Below the pieces are notes generated by a model, which ran no database searches, had not been told where the DNA came from, and saw nothing but the letters and a program-made list of their open reading frames with translations. Shown here one piece after another: positions 17,407 through 25,859 of a DNA stretch of 64,000 nucleotides. Position numbers and translations under genes: made by a program. How positions within the stretch are numbered: the stretch's first letter is position 1; each line of letters opens with the position of its first letter. Source of the DNA: Motiliproteus sp965230185 (GTDB taxonomy: Bacteria > Pseudomonadota > Gammaproteobacteria > Pseudomonadales > Balneatricaceae); assembly GCA_965230185.1 (NCBI GenBank), contig OZ245995.1:1240001-1304000 (forward strand), written 5' to 3'.

Positions 17407-18591
17407 ATGTCCATAGCAGATCGCTGGTTGTTACCCGATGGCGTGAAGGAGATTCTGCCACCGGAGGCGCGGCAGGTTGAGGTATTGCGCCGACAACTGC
17501 TGGACCTGTTCCACAGCTGGGGTTATGACCTGGTCATGCCTCCGCTGATCGAATATCTGGATTCATTGCTGACCGGGACCGGCAATGACCTGGCGCTCAG
17601 TACCTACAAAGTCACCGACCAGCTCACCGGTCGGCTGATGGGGCTGCGGGCCGATACGACACCTCAGGTCGCACGTATTGATGCACACAGTCTGCCCCGT
17701 CAGGCATCGGCGCGATACTGTTACGTTAACTCCGTACTGCACACGGTGCCCGCCAATATGCTGGCCGGTCGCTCACCCATGCAGATCGGCGCCGAGCTGT
17801 ATGGTCATGCCGGGGTTGACAGCGATATCGAAGTGATCTGTCTGATGCTGGAGTCCTTGCGGGCTGCCGGTATCGAGTCGCCGGTTACTCTCGACCTCGG
17901 TCATGTCGCTTTCTATCGGGCACTGATCGAAGAGGCGAATCTTTCCAGTGATGAAGAGACTCAGCTGTTCGAGCTGTTGCAGGGTAAGCGACTGACCGAG
18001 CTGGATGCGTTGCTTTCTACGCTGTCGCTGGCGCCGGAGCGCGCCGAATCTTTTCGTCAGCTGATCCATCTGAGTGGCGATCAGCAGGTGCTGGAGCGTG
18101 CCGAAAAACTGCTTGGCGGGCTGTCACCGGCGACGGATAAGGCGCTGCTGGATCTGAAGCGGGTCGCCGATGCGGTCAGTTCATGTTATCCCCATGTCTG
18201 CCTCTATTTTGATCTGAGCGAGCTGCGTGGATACAACTATCATACCGGTGTGGTCTTTGCCGCCTATGTGCCTGAATACGGTCAGGCGCTGGCCAAAGGC
18301 GGGCGTTACGACGAGATCGGTAAGGACTTCGGACGGGCGCGTCCAGCCACCGGATTCAGTGCCGATCTTAAGGTGATTGCTGAGATTTCCGGGCTTGCCG
18401 CGGCGGTTGCCGATGCGATTTTCGCACCGGCCGATGGCGACGTTTCGCTGCACGCCCGGGTTGCTGAATTACGAAAAGCCGGCGAGCGGGTGATCTGCGC
18501 ATTGCCCGGCGAACAGAACGACGCCGCTGCCATGGGCTGTAACCGGCAGCTGGTCCACCGTAAGGGTGGCTGGGATATAGACGCGGTCTGA
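17407..18591 (+). CDS. hisZ: ATP phosphoribosyltransferase regulatory subunit HisZ
   Basis: Catalytically inactive paralogue of histidyl-tRNA synthetase that activates the short form of HisG in the first step of histidine synthesis. The class II synthetase core is visible: PPLIEYLDSLLTG, LMGLRADTTPQVARI, and ELRGYNYHTGVVFAAYV followed by GGRYDEIGKDFGRARPATGFS. At 394 residues it is typical. hisG is not in the window. ATG 17407 has GAGGAG just upstream. The gap to purA is 45 nt and without a terminator, so co-transcription is likely. Confidence 0.95.
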   Translation: MSIADRWLLPDGVKEILPPEARQVEVLRRQLLDLFHSWGYDLVMPPLIEYLDSLLTGTGNDLALSTYKVTDQLTGRLMGLRADTTPQVARIDAHSLPRQASARYCYVNSVLHTVPANMLAGRSPMQIGAELYGHAGVDSDIEVICLMLESLRAAGIESPVTLDLGHVAFYRALIEEANLSSDEETQLFELLQGKRLTELDALLSTLSLAPERAESFRQLIHLSGDQQVLERAEKLLGGLSPATDKALLDLKRVADAVSSCYPHVCLYFDLSELRGYNYHTGVVFAAYVPEYGQALAKGGRYDEIGKDFGRARPATGFSADLKVIAEISGLAAAVADAIFAPADGDVSLHARVAELRKAGERVICALPGEQNDAAAMGCNRQLVHRKGGWDIDAV

Positions 18592-18636
18592 GCTGATCGC
18601 TGTTGTTGAATTTTGAAGACTAGAGACTTTCGATCT

Positions 18637-19926
18637 ATGGGCAAGAACGTTGTTGTTTTGGGAACGCAATGGGGTGATGAAGGCAAGGGCAAGATTGTTG
18701 ACCTGCTGACCGAAGAGGCCGCTGCGGTTGTTCGCTTTCAGGGCGGTCACAATGCCGGCCACACTCTGGTTATCGATGGTGAGAAGACGGTACTGCACCT
18801 GATCCCCTCCGGTATTCTGCGTGAGAATGTAACCTGTCTGATCGGCAACGGAGTGGTGCTGTCTCCCGAGGCGCTGCTGAAGGAGATTGCAGAGCTGGAG
18901 GCGCGTGACGTGCCGGTTCGTGAGCGCCTGCGCCTGAGCCCGGCCTCGCCGCTGATTCTGCCTTACCACATCGCCCTGGATCAGGCCCGTGAAGCGGCTC
19001 GCGGCAATGCTAAGATTGGTACCACCGGTCGCGGTATCGGCCCTGCTTATGAAGACAAGGTCGCTCGCCGCGGTCTGCGTCTGGGTGATATGCTGGATGA
19101 AAAGCGTTTCGCTGAGAAGCTGAAAGAGGTTATGGAATACCATAACTTTGCTCTGGTTAACTACTACAAGGCGGAAGCGGTTTCCTACGAGGAAACGCTG
19201 GAGCAGTCGCTGAAGATGGCGGAAGAGCTGAAGCCGATGGTGGCTGATGTTACCGCGATGCTGCATGAATACCGCAGAAACGGCGATAACATTCTGTTTG
19301 AAGGGGCTCAGGGTTCGCTGCTGGATATCGACCACGGCACCTATCCTTATGTGACTTCCTCCAATACCACCGCCGGCGGTACGGCGACCGGTAGTGGCTT
19401 CGGTCCGCTGTACCTGGATTACATTCTCGGGATCACCAAGGCTTACACTACCCGTGTCGGCTCCGGGCCTTTCCCGACTGAGCTGTTCTGTGAAGTGGGC
19501 GAGCATCTGGCCACTAAAGGTCATGAGCGCGGTGCTACCACCGGCCGTCCCCGTCGTTGTGGCTGGTTTGACGCCGTTGCGCTGAAGCATTCCATCCAGA
19601 TCAACAGTGTGTCCGGCATCTGTCTGACCAAGCTGGATGTGCTGGATGGTCTGGAGTCTATCCGGATCTGTGTGGGTTATCGTGATGCGGATGGTAATGA
19701 GGTGGCTGTTCCTTCCGACAGCGAAGGTTACGAAGCGGCGCAGCCGGTTTACGAAGAGATGCCCGGCTGGAGCGAGAGCACTGTTGGTGCGCGCAGCCTT
19801 GAAGCGTTGCCTCAGGCGGCCCGGGACTATATCAACCGTCTCGAAGAGCTGGTGGGTGCGCCGGTCGATATCGTCTCCACCGGTCCTGACCGTAACGAAA
19901 CCATCGTGTTGCGCGGAGCTTTCTGA
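18637..19926 (+). CDS. purA: adenylosuccinate synthetase
   Basis: Makes adenylosuccinate from IMP, aspartate and GTP, committing IMP to AMP. Motifs: the P-loop-like GTQWGDEGKGKIVDLL with catalytic Asp, the His of GGHNAGHTL, IGTTGRGIGPAYEDK, QGSLLDIDHGTYPYVTSSN, RVGSGPFPTE, TTGRPRRCGWFD and TKLDVLDGLE. The start is ATG 18637 (MGKNVVVLG); an in-frame TTG at 18613 lacks support. 429 residues. A palindromic terminator follows 25 nt after the stop. Confidence 0.98.
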   Translation: MGKNVVVLGTQWGDEGKGKIVDLLTEEAAAVVRFQGGHNAGHTLVIDGEKTVLHLIPSGILRENVTCLIGNGVVLSPEALLKEIAELEARDVPVRERLRLSPASPLILPYHIALDQAREAARGNAKIGTTGRGIGPAYEDKVARRGLRLGDMLDEKRFAEKLKEVMEYHNFALVNYYKAEAVSYEETLEQSLKMAEELKPMVADVTAMLHEYRRNGDNILFEGAQGSLLDIDHGTYPYVTSSNTTAGGTATGSGFGPLYLDYILGITKAYTTRVGSGPFPTELFCEVGEHLATKGHERGATTGRPRRCGWFDAVALKHSIQINSVSGICLTKLDVLDGLESIRICVGYRDADGNEVAVPSDSEGYEAAQPVYEEMPGWSESTVGARSLEALPQAARDYINRLEELVGAPVDIVSTGPDRNETIVLRGAF

Positions 19927-19951
19927 TCAGAACAGATTTGTTGTGAGCACT

Positions 19952-19980
19952 AAAAAGGCGATCATATGATCGCCTTTTTT
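19952..19980. terminator. bidirectional terminator between purA and the suhB homologue
   Basis: AAAAAGGCGATCAT followed at once by ATGATCGCCTTTTTT forms a near-perfect palindrome with A and T tracts at either end. It can stop purA on the plus strand and the suhB homologue on the minus strand. Confidence 0.85.
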
Positions 19981-20031
19981 GATTCTCCGGGAATCGCCGG
20001 GGCCTGTTGGGGTCGGCGTTGAGTGCGGAGT

Positions 20032-20847
20032 TTATCCCTGCAGTGCCGGTGTCAGTGCCGGTCTGATCGTTTGCAGCATCTGCTTGAACAGGCGCGGATT
20101 ACCGGCTACCAGATTGCCGTTCTTCATGCTGTTGCTGCCGCCTGAGAAGTCGCCCATCAGGCCGCCTGCTTCCTGGATCAGTAGCATGCCTGCTTCCAGT
20201 TCCCAGTCGCTGAGGCTGAGCAGGCAGCAGCTGTCAATACGACCGGCGGCCAGATAGGCCATGGTCAGTGCTGCAGAGCCGTAGCTCTGGATCTGAGCGC
20301 CCTGGGTGCTGATCCGTCTGTAGATGTCCAGATAGGCTTCCAGGTGAGGGTGCTGGTTGCCGCTGTTGCTGTAACCGCTGCCGATCAGGGCTCCGTTCAG
20401 TTCGCGCAGATTGCTGACCCGGATGCGCTTGCCGTTGAGCTGGGCGCCGCGGCCGCGGCTGGCGGTGAACTCTTCACCGGTGATCGGATTGATGATAACG
20501 GCGTGCTCGCAGCGGCCCTTCTCTCGGCAGATCAGGCTGAAGGCGAACAGCGGCAGGCCATTGGCGAAATTAGTCAGGCCGTCGATGGGGCTGATCAGCC
20601 ACTCGGCGTCTCCTTCCTGCTGCTCCGGCTCGAAAGCGCCGCCGTGCTGGCCGATCACGCGATGATGGGGGTTGGCCTTCTGAATATTGTAAGCGGCTGT
20701 TTTTTCAGCAGCCAGCGCGGTCTCGGCGATAAAGTCGCTGACACTCTGATGTTCTGCCTTGATGATGTCCAGTCGTTCGATGGCACGAGCGATCTGTTCG
20801 CTGGCAAGGCGTGCTGCCCTGAGGGCAATATTTAACGTGGGTTGCAT
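20032..20847 (-). CDS. suhB: SuhB-family (inositol monophosphatase fold) protein with degenerate active site
   Basis: Clearly homologous to SuhB over its whole length (MQPTLNIALRAARLASEQI, EEFTASRGRGAQLNG, IQEAGGLMGDFSGG, NLVAGNPRLFKQML; 271 residues). In the family, SuhB is both an inositol-1-phosphatase and a NusA/NusG-associated factor for rRNA antitermination. Here the metal-site motifs are broken: the GEE motif reads GQH (66-68), IDPxDGT reads ISPIDGL (85-91, so the first Asp is Ser86), WD is WE (215-216), and the TEVD motif reads AETA. Only Asp89 of the ligand set clearly remains. Phosphatase activity is therefore doubtful, whereas the fold and a protein-binding role could persist. Divergent from trmJ, as suhB usually is. 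Confidence 0.85.
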   Translation of the reverse strand: MQPTLNIALRAARLASEQIARAIERLDIIKAEHQSVSDFIAETALAAEKTAAYNIQKANPHHRVIGQHGGAFEPEQQEGDAEWLISPIDGLTNFANGLPLFAFSLICREKGRCEHAVIINPITGEEFTASRGRGAQLNGKRIRVSNLRELNGALIGSGYSNSGNQHPHLEAYLDIYRRISTQGAQIQSYGSAALTMAYLAAGRIDSCCLLSLSDWELEAGMLLIQEAGGLMGDFSGGSNSMKNGNLVAGNPRLFKQMLQTIRPALTPALQG

Positions 20848-20995
20848 GTTATCGCAGGTTTCCGGGAATAAGATCTTCAGGGATATAAACAGGGGCGAAG
20901 TATACCAAAGTTATTTTTGCCCTCCTAAGGTTTTAGCTGCGATGGCGTGAATCTGGTAGAATGCTGCGCTTTCGTAAGTTGCTGGAGTTGTATTG

Positions 20996-21760
20996 ATGCT
21001 GAAGTCGGTTCGTATTGTTCTGGTTAACACCAGTCACCCGGGAAACATCGGGGGCGTTGCCCGGGCGATGAAGAATATGGGCTTCTCGCGTCTGTTTCTG
21101 GTTGATCCGAAAGAATTTCCCAGCGACAAGGCCGATGCGCGCTCCTCGGGTGCGGTGGATGTGTTGCAGCAGGCGCAGGTGGTGCCGACCCTGGATGAGG
21201 CGTTGAAGGGTTGTAGTTTTGTGGTGGGCGCCAGTGCTCGTGGCCGTCATATACCCTGGCCGGTGGTGGATCCCCGGGAGCTGGTTGAGCAGCATCTTCT
21301 GCCTCAGATTTCGGTGCCGGAGGAGCGGCGCCCGGAAGTCGCGCTGGTGTTCGGGCGGGAAGATCGGGGGTTGACCAATGAAGAGCTGCACCGTTGTCAC
21401 AAGCACGTGCATATCCCCTCGGATCCGGGTTTTTCCTCTCTCAATCTTGCGGCGGCGGTTCAGGTGCTCTGTTATGAGTTGCGGATGGCGGTGCTGGCGC
21501 TGGAAAACGCGGATAAAGAGTCACATCAGTGGGGCACGGAATGGGATATAGAACTGGCTTCTGCTGACGAGTTGCAGCTGCTGTTCGAGCACATGGAGCG
21601 TACTCTGGTTGATATCGACTTCCTGGACCCCAATAATCCTCGTCAGCTGATGACCCGTTTGCGCCGGCTTTATCTGCGTAGTCATCCGGATAAAGTGGAA
21701 GTCAATGTGCTGCGGGGGATTCTCACGGCCACTCAGAAACTGATTAAAGAGCAGGACTAG
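20996..21760 (+). CDS. trmJ: tRNA (cytidine/uridine-2'-O-)-methyltransferase TrmJ
   Basis: SPOUT-fold methyltransferase that 2'-O-methylates position 32 of certain tRNAs. The opening SVRIVLVNTSHPGNIGGVARAMKNMG is the knot-fold signature (shown here as its two halves VRIVLVNTSHPGNIGG and VARAMKNMG). The AdoMet loop regions VALVFGREDRGLTNEEL and IPSDPGFSSLNLAAAVQV are intact. The start is ATG 20996; the TTG three bases upstream is less likely. 254 residues. It lies 7 nt from cysE, and the suhB-trmJ-cysE-iscR order is the standard one in gammaproteobacteria. Confidence 0.95.
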   Translation: MLKSVRIVLVNTSHPGNIGGVARAMKNMGFSRLFLVDPKEFPSDKADARSSGAVDVLQQAQVVPTLDEALKGCSFVVGASARGRHIPWPVVDPRELVEQHLLPQISVPEERRPEVALVFGREDRGLTNEELHRCHKHVHIPSDPGFSSLNLAAAVQVLCYELRMAVLALENADKESHQWGTEWDIELASADELQLLFEHMERTLVDIDFLDPNNPRQLMTRLRRLYLRSHPDKVEVNVLRGILTATQKLIKEQD

Positions 21761-21767
21761 GCAGGTT

Positions 21768-22571
21768 ATGTTCAGAACACTGAAAGAGGACATCGGGTCG
21801 GTTTTCGATCGCGATCCGGCGGCCCGTAACGCTTTCGAAGTCTTTACCAACTATCCGGGGTTGCATGCGCTGCTGTTTCATCGGGTCAACCATAAGCTCT
21901 GGAACAGCGGCTTTAAGTGGCTGGCCAGAACGCTCTCCACCTTTGCTCGCTGGATCACCGGTGTAGAGATTCATCCCGGTGCGCAGATCGGTCGGCGCTT
22001 TTTTATCGATCATGGTATGGGTGTAGTGATCGGAGAGACCGCCGAGATCGGTAATGATGTGACCCTCTATCATGGGGTTACTCTGGGTGGAACCACCTGG
22101 AACAAGGGGAAGCGCCACCCAACCCTGGAGGATGGCGTGGTGGTCGGTGCCGGCGCCAAGATTCTTGGTCCCTTTACGGTCGGTGCCAATGCTCGTGTCG
22201 GTTCCAACGCGGTTGTCACGAAGGAAGTGCCGCCTGGAGCGACAGTGGTGGGTATTCCCGGTCGTATTATTCGTAAGCACCAGGAGGCTGATGGTAAGCA
22301 GCAGTTTCAGCAGATGGCTAACAAGCTGGGTTTCGATGCTTATGGTGTGACCAGTGAACTGCCTGACCCTGTGGCACATTCAATTAAAGCGCTGCTCAGT
22401 CATATGCATGCGGTCGATACCAAGATCGATACCATGTGCAAAGCCATGGAAGAGATGGGCGTGGACTACTGCAGTGAACAGCTGCCGGAGCTGAAGCCCG
22501 AGGATTTCGAAGGGGTTGAGGAAGATCAAGGCGAAGAGACTGTTAAGGCTTCAGAATCAGGAAGTTTATAA
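21768..22571 (+). CDS. cysE: serine O-acetyltransferase CysE
   Basis: Acetylates serine with acetyl-CoA, the first step of cysteine synthesis. The N-terminal helical region (MFRTLKEDIGSVFDRDPAAR) is followed by a left-handed beta-helix of hexapeptide repeats (GVEIHPGAQIGRRFFIDHG, GVVIGETAEIGNDVTLYHG, GGTTWNKGKRHPTL with catalytic His, VGAGAKILGPFTVGANARVG). The acidic C-terminal tail (about the last 30 residues) resembles that of the IscR-linked CysE type. 267 residues. It sits directly upstream of the isc operon, which needs cysteine as sulfur donor. Confidence 0.95.
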   Translation: MFRTLKEDIGSVFDRDPAARNAFEVFTNYPGLHALLFHRVNHKLWNSGFKWLARTLSTFARWITGVEIHPGAQIGRRFFIDHGMGVVIGETAEIGNDVTLYHGVTLGGTTWNKGKRHPTLEDGVVVGAGAKILGPFTVGANARVGSNAVVTKEVPPGATVVGIPGRIIRKHQEADGKQQFQQMANKLGFDAYGVTSELPDPVAHSIKALLSHMHAVDTKIDTMCKAMEEMGVDYCSEQLPELKPEDFEGVEEDQGEETVKASESGSL

Positions 22572-22649
22572 GTAGGCAGGGTGGTGTTATAGTGGCTTCC
22601 CGCCCGAGCAGATCTCCCCTTATTAATTCCGACCAAAATGCTAAGGTAT

Positions 22650-22682
22650 TTACTTGACTGAAATAGTCGGGTATCGCATAAT
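22650..22682 (+). promoter_or_regulatory. isc operon promoter with embedded type 1 IscR-binding site
   Basis: A 25-nt stretch at 22650-22674 matches the E. coli type 1 IscR consensus ATASYYGACTRWWWYAGTCRRSTAT at all but the first position (TTA for ATA). It contains the -35 hexamer TTGACT (22654-22659); the -10 CATAAT (22677-22682) follows after a 17-bp spacer. Holo-IscR binding here would block RNA polymerase, giving the usual feedback on Fe-S synthesis. Confidence 0.85.
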
Positions 22683-22713
22683 CCATGGCAGGAGTATATG
22701 AGGGGTGAGTTTT

Positions 22714-23190
22714 ATGCGTTTAACAACAAAAGGTCGTTATGCGGTCACTGCCATGCTTGACCTGGCTCTCCACGAAGGACGAGGCCCGATCAGTCTGGCG
22801 GATATTTCCAGCCGCCAGAAGATCTCCCTGTCCTATCTGGAGCAACTTTTTGCCAAGTTGCGCCGCAATGATCTGGTAAAAAGTGTTCGTGGGCCCGGCG
22901 GTGGTTACCAGTTGAGCCGTGCTAAGGAAGGTATCTTTGTCGTTGAGGTAATCGATGCCGTCAACGAGTCAGTCGATGCAACCGGATGCAACAGCAATGG
23001 AGACTGTCTGGATGGTGAGGCCTGTCTGACGCATCACCTCTGGTGTGATCTCAGCAATCAGATTCATCAGTTTCTCAGTGAAATCAGCCTGGCTGATCTG
23101 GTTGCTCGTAAAGATGTGCAGGAAGTGTCCCGTCGTCAGGATCGTGCCCATCAAATGTTGAATACTATCGAAATGGAGGCTGTTGTTTAG
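22714..23190 (+). CDS. iscR: Fe-S cluster assembly transcriptional regulator IscR
   Basis: Rrf2-family repressor that senses Fe-S supply through its own [2Fe-2S] cluster. A winged helix (MRLTTKGRYAVTAMLDLAL, ISSRQKISLSYLEQLFAKLR, SVRGPGGGYQLSRA) is followed by the cluster loop with Cys92, Cys98, Cys104 and His107, the same numbering as in E. coli. The start is ATG 22714 rather than GTG 22705. 158 residues. It is first in the isc operon, and its own target site overlaps the promoter upstream. Confidence 0.97.
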   Translation: MRLTTKGRYAVTAMLDLALHEGRGPISLADISSRQKISLSYLEQLFAKLRRNDLVKSVRGPGGGYQLSRAKEGIFVVEVIDAVNESVDATGCNSNGDCLDGEACLTHHLWCDLSNQIHQFLSEISLADLVARKDVQEVSRRQDRAHQMLNTIEMEAVV

Positions 23191-23227
23191 GCACCCGGCC
23201 TGACAGCATGACCCCGGAGACTCATAG

Positions 23228-24442
23228 ATGAAATTGCCGATTTATCTGGATTATTCAGCCACTACGCCTATCGATCCAAGAGTGGCGGAAAAGATGTCAC
23301 AGTGTCTAACAATGGAAGGTAATTTCGGAAATCCGGCCTCCCGCTCCCATCAGTTCGGATGGAAAGCCGAAGAGGCCGTTGAAAATGCCCGCCGCCAGGT
23401 GGCTGACCTGTTGAACGCCGATCCTCGCGAGATCGTCTGGACCTCCGGTGCCACCGAGTCCGATAATCTGGCGATCAAGGGTGTGGCTCACTTTTACAGC
23501 AAAAAGGGTAAGCACATCATCACTTCAAAGATCGAGCACAAAGCCGTGCTGGATACCTGTCGCCAGCTGGAGCGTGAAGGTTTTGAAGTCACTTACCTGG
23601 AGCCTGACAACAAGGGTATTATCACCCCGGAAGCGGTTGCCGCGGCCCTGCGTGAAGACACTATTCTGGTTTCCATCATGCACGTTAACAACGAGATTGG
23701 CGTAATTAACGACATCGAGGCGATCGGTGAAGTGACCCGGGCCAACAAGGTGTTGTTCCATGTCGACGCTGCTCAGAGCGCCGGCAAGGTGAATATCGAT
23801 CTCGAGCGATTTAAAGTCGACCTGATGTCCTTCTCCGGTCACAAGGTGTACGGGCCCAAAGGAATCGGCGCGCTCTACGTCCGTCGTAAGCCCCGTGTCC
23901 GCCTGGAAGCGCAGATGCACGGTGGCGGTCACGAGCGGGGTATGCGTTCGGGCACCCTGGCGACCCATCAGATCGTCGGGATGGGTGAGGCCTTTGCGCT
24001 GGCCAAAGACGAGATGCATGAAGAGAACAAGCGTCTGTTGAAGTTGCGTCAGCGCCTCTGGGAAGGTGTGCGTGGTATGGAAGAGGTCTACATCAACGGT
24101 GATGCCGATCAGCGGGTAGCCGGTAACCTCAATATCAGCTTCAACTTTGTCGAGGGTGAATCGCTGCTGATGGCGTTAAAGGATCTGGCCGTTTCGTCCG
24201 GTTCTGCCTGTACCTCAGCAAGCCTGGAGCCTTCTTATGTACTGCGCGCGCTCGGCATGAACGATGAGCTGGCACACAGCTCGATTCGATTTAGTTTTGG
24301 ACGTTTTACCACTGAAGAAGAAGTGGATTATGCCATCGAGAAGATCAGTACCGCGGTTGGTAAACTGCGCGAGCTGTCTCCTCTGTGGGATATGTATAAA
24401 GACGGTGTTGATCTGGAAAAAGTGGAGTGGGTGCATCACTGA
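23228..24442 (+). CDS. iscS: cysteine desulfurase IscS
   Basis: PLP enzyme that takes sulfur from cysteine and passes it to IscU, tRNA thiolation enzymes and others. PLP Lys206 (SFSGHKVYGPKG), the HxxH-type IEHKAVLD region, and the persulfide Cys328 in the mobile loop (SSGSACTSAS) are in the E. coli positions. The C-terminal SPLWDMYKDGVDLEKVEW tail that binds IscU is present. 404 residues, 37 nt from iscR and 23 nt from iscU. Confidence 0.98.
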   Translation: MKLPIYLDYSATTPIDPRVAEKMSQCLTMEGNFGNPASRSHQFGWKAEEAVENARRQVADLLNADPREIVWTSGATESDNLAIKGVAHFYSKKGKHIITSKIEHKAVLDTCRQLEREGFEVTYLEPDNKGIITPEAVAAALREDTILVSIMHVNNEIGVINDIEAIGEVTRANKVLFHVDAAQSAGKVNIDLERFKVDLMSFSGHKVYGPKGIGALYVRRKPRVRLEAQMHGGGHERGMRSGTLATHQIVGMGEAFALAKDEMHEENKRLLKLRQRLWEGVRGMEEVYINGDADQRVAGNLNISFNFVEGESLLMALKDLAVSSGSACTSASLEPSYVLRALGMNDELAHSSIRFSFGRFTTEEEVDYAIEKISTAVGKLRELSPLWDMYKDGVDLEKVEWVHH

Positions 24443-24465
24443 GCACTCATTCGGAGGAATGAATC

Positions 24466-24846
24466 ATGGCATATAGTGAAGAAGTACTGGATCACTACGA
24501 AAATCCTCGTAATGTCGGCAAGATGGACGACAAGGACGAAAATGTTGGCACCGGTATGGTGGGGGCTCCCGCCTGTGGCGACGTGATGCGTCTGCAGATC
24601 AAAGTCAGTGATGACGGTGTTATCGAAGATGCGAAGTTCAAGACCTACGGTTGCGGTTCCGCCATCGCTTCCAGTTCGCTGGTAACCGAATGGGTAAAAG
24701 GCATGACCCTGGACCAGGCATCCGACATCAAGAACACGAAGATCTCTGAAGAGCTGGCGCTGCCGCCGGTCAAGATCCATTGCTCGGTACTGGCAGAGGA
24801 TGCGATTAAAGCGGCGATCGATGATTATCGTAAGAAGCAGAAGTAA
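24466..24846 (+). CDS. iscU: Fe-S cluster scaffold protein IscU
   Basis: Scaffold on which [2Fe-2S] clusters are built. The ligands Cys37 (GAPACGDVM), Cys63 (YGCGSAIASSS) and Cys106 with His105 (KIHCSVLAEDA) are present, with Asp39 and the LPPVK chaperone-recognition motif (99-103) bound by HscA. 126 residues, a typical length. GGAGG lies just before the ATG. Confidence 0.98.
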   Translation: MAYSEEVLDHYENPRNVGKMDDKDENVGTGMVGAPACGDVMRLQIKVSDDGVIEDAKFKTYGCGSAIASSSLVTEWVKGMTLDQASDIKNTKISEELALPPVKIHCSVLAEDAIKAAIDDYRKKQK

Positions 24847-24902
24847 CTGATCTGACAGCGTCGTCGCGCAGCGGCGGCCGGGACCCGGAGTAAGGTTGTA
24901 AT

Positions 24903-25226
24903 ATGGCCATCACAATGACGGATGCAGCGCTCAGCCACGTGAGCAAGTATCTCGAGAATCGCGGTAAGGGCACAGGCATTCGCGTTGCTGTGCGGACAAC
25001 GGGTTGTTCCGGTATGGGTTACGTACTGGAATTTGCGGACGAAGTGGATGCTGACGATGAGGTTTTTGAAGTCAGCGGTATTCGTATTATCGTCGACCCT
25101 AAAAGTCTGGTTTACCTGGATGGTACCGAGCTCGACTTTGTTAAGGAAGGGCTGAACGAAGGGTTCAAGTTCAACAACCCCAACGCCCGCAGCGAGTGTG
25201 GCTGCGGCGAAAGTTTCAGCGTCTGA
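24903..25226 (+). CDS. iscA: iron-sulfur cluster assembly protein IscA
   Basis: A-type carrier that delivers Fe or Fe-S clusters to apo-proteins. The three ligand cysteines lie in TTGCSGMGYVLEF and the C-terminal ECGCGESF motif. 107 residues. A hairpin terminator follows, so downstream hscB-hscA-fdx-iscX may be expressed at a lower level than the genes to this point. Confidence 0.97.
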   Translation: MAITMTDAALSHVSKYLENRGKGTGIRVAVRTTGCSGMGYVLEFADEVDADDEVFEVSGIRIIVDPKSLVYLDGTELDFVKEGLNEGFKFNNPNARSECGCGESFSV

Positions 25227-25270
25227 TCCCCGGTTGTTGCGATAGATCCTTCGATCGTTATGAATTGCCG

Positions 25271-25303
25271 AGCCCCGCTGTCATTGTCACCGGGGCTTTT
25301 TTT
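25271..25303 (+). terminator. intrinsic terminator inside the isc operon
   Basis: AGCCCCG (25271-25277) pairs with CGGGGCT (25291-25297) around a 13-nt loop, followed by a T tract of seven to 25303. It lies between iscA and hscB, only 14 nt before the hscB start, and so probably acts as a partial terminator. Confidence 0.75.
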
Positions 25304-25316
25304 GGGAACAAGCTGA

Positions 25317-25856
25317 ATGCGCCTTGACCAGAATTTCTTTGAAATTTTTGATCTCCCCGAGAGCTATAACCTCGATCTTCACCAGCTCTCCGATCGCTAC
25401 CGGGCTCTGCAGAAAGAGGTCCACCCTGACCGTTATGCCCATGCCGGTGAGCGCGAACAGCTGCGTGCGGTCCAGTACACCGCTCATATCAATGAGGGGC
25501 TGGAAACGCTTAAATCTCCGCTGAAACGTGCACAGTATCTGCTGAAGGTCCGTGGTCGGGAGCTCTGCCCGGAGTCCGGTGGCCGTATGGATCCGATGTT
25601 TCTGATGCAGCAGATGGAACTGCGGGAGCGACTGGAATCCGCCGCTGCCCACAGCGACCCTGAAGCCGAGCTGGAATCGATGCAGGATTCGGTGGAAGAG
25701 AGCTGGGACGAGCTGGTGGAACAGTTCTGCACCGCCCTCGACGGCGGAAGTGAGCAGGATCTGGAAGTGGCTTCAGAACTGGTTCGCAAAATGCAGTTTC
25801 TTGATAAGCTGCTGCGGGAAATCGAACAGGCCGAAGATGAACTGACGGATTACTGA
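25317..25856 (+). CDS. hscB: Fe-S protein assembly co-chaperone HscB
   Basis: J-domain partner that brings IscU to HscA and stimulates its ATPase. The J domain covers about residues 1-75, with HPD at 36-38 (KEVHPDRYAHAG). The C-terminal helical bundle (MFLMQQMELRERLE) holds the IscU-binding surface. 179 residues. The ATG sits right after the internal terminator, without a strong ribosome site (only GGGAACAAGCTGA upstream). Confidence 0.95.
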   Translation: MRLDQNFFEIFDLPESYNLDLHQLSDRYRALQKEVHPDRYAHAGEREQLRAVQYTAHINEGLETLKSPLKRAQYLLKVRGRELCPESGGRMDPMFLMQQMELRERLESAAAHSDPEAELESMQDSVEESWDELVEQFCTALDGGSEQDLEVASELVRKMQFLDKLLREIEQAEDELTDY

Positions 25857-25859
25857 TAC

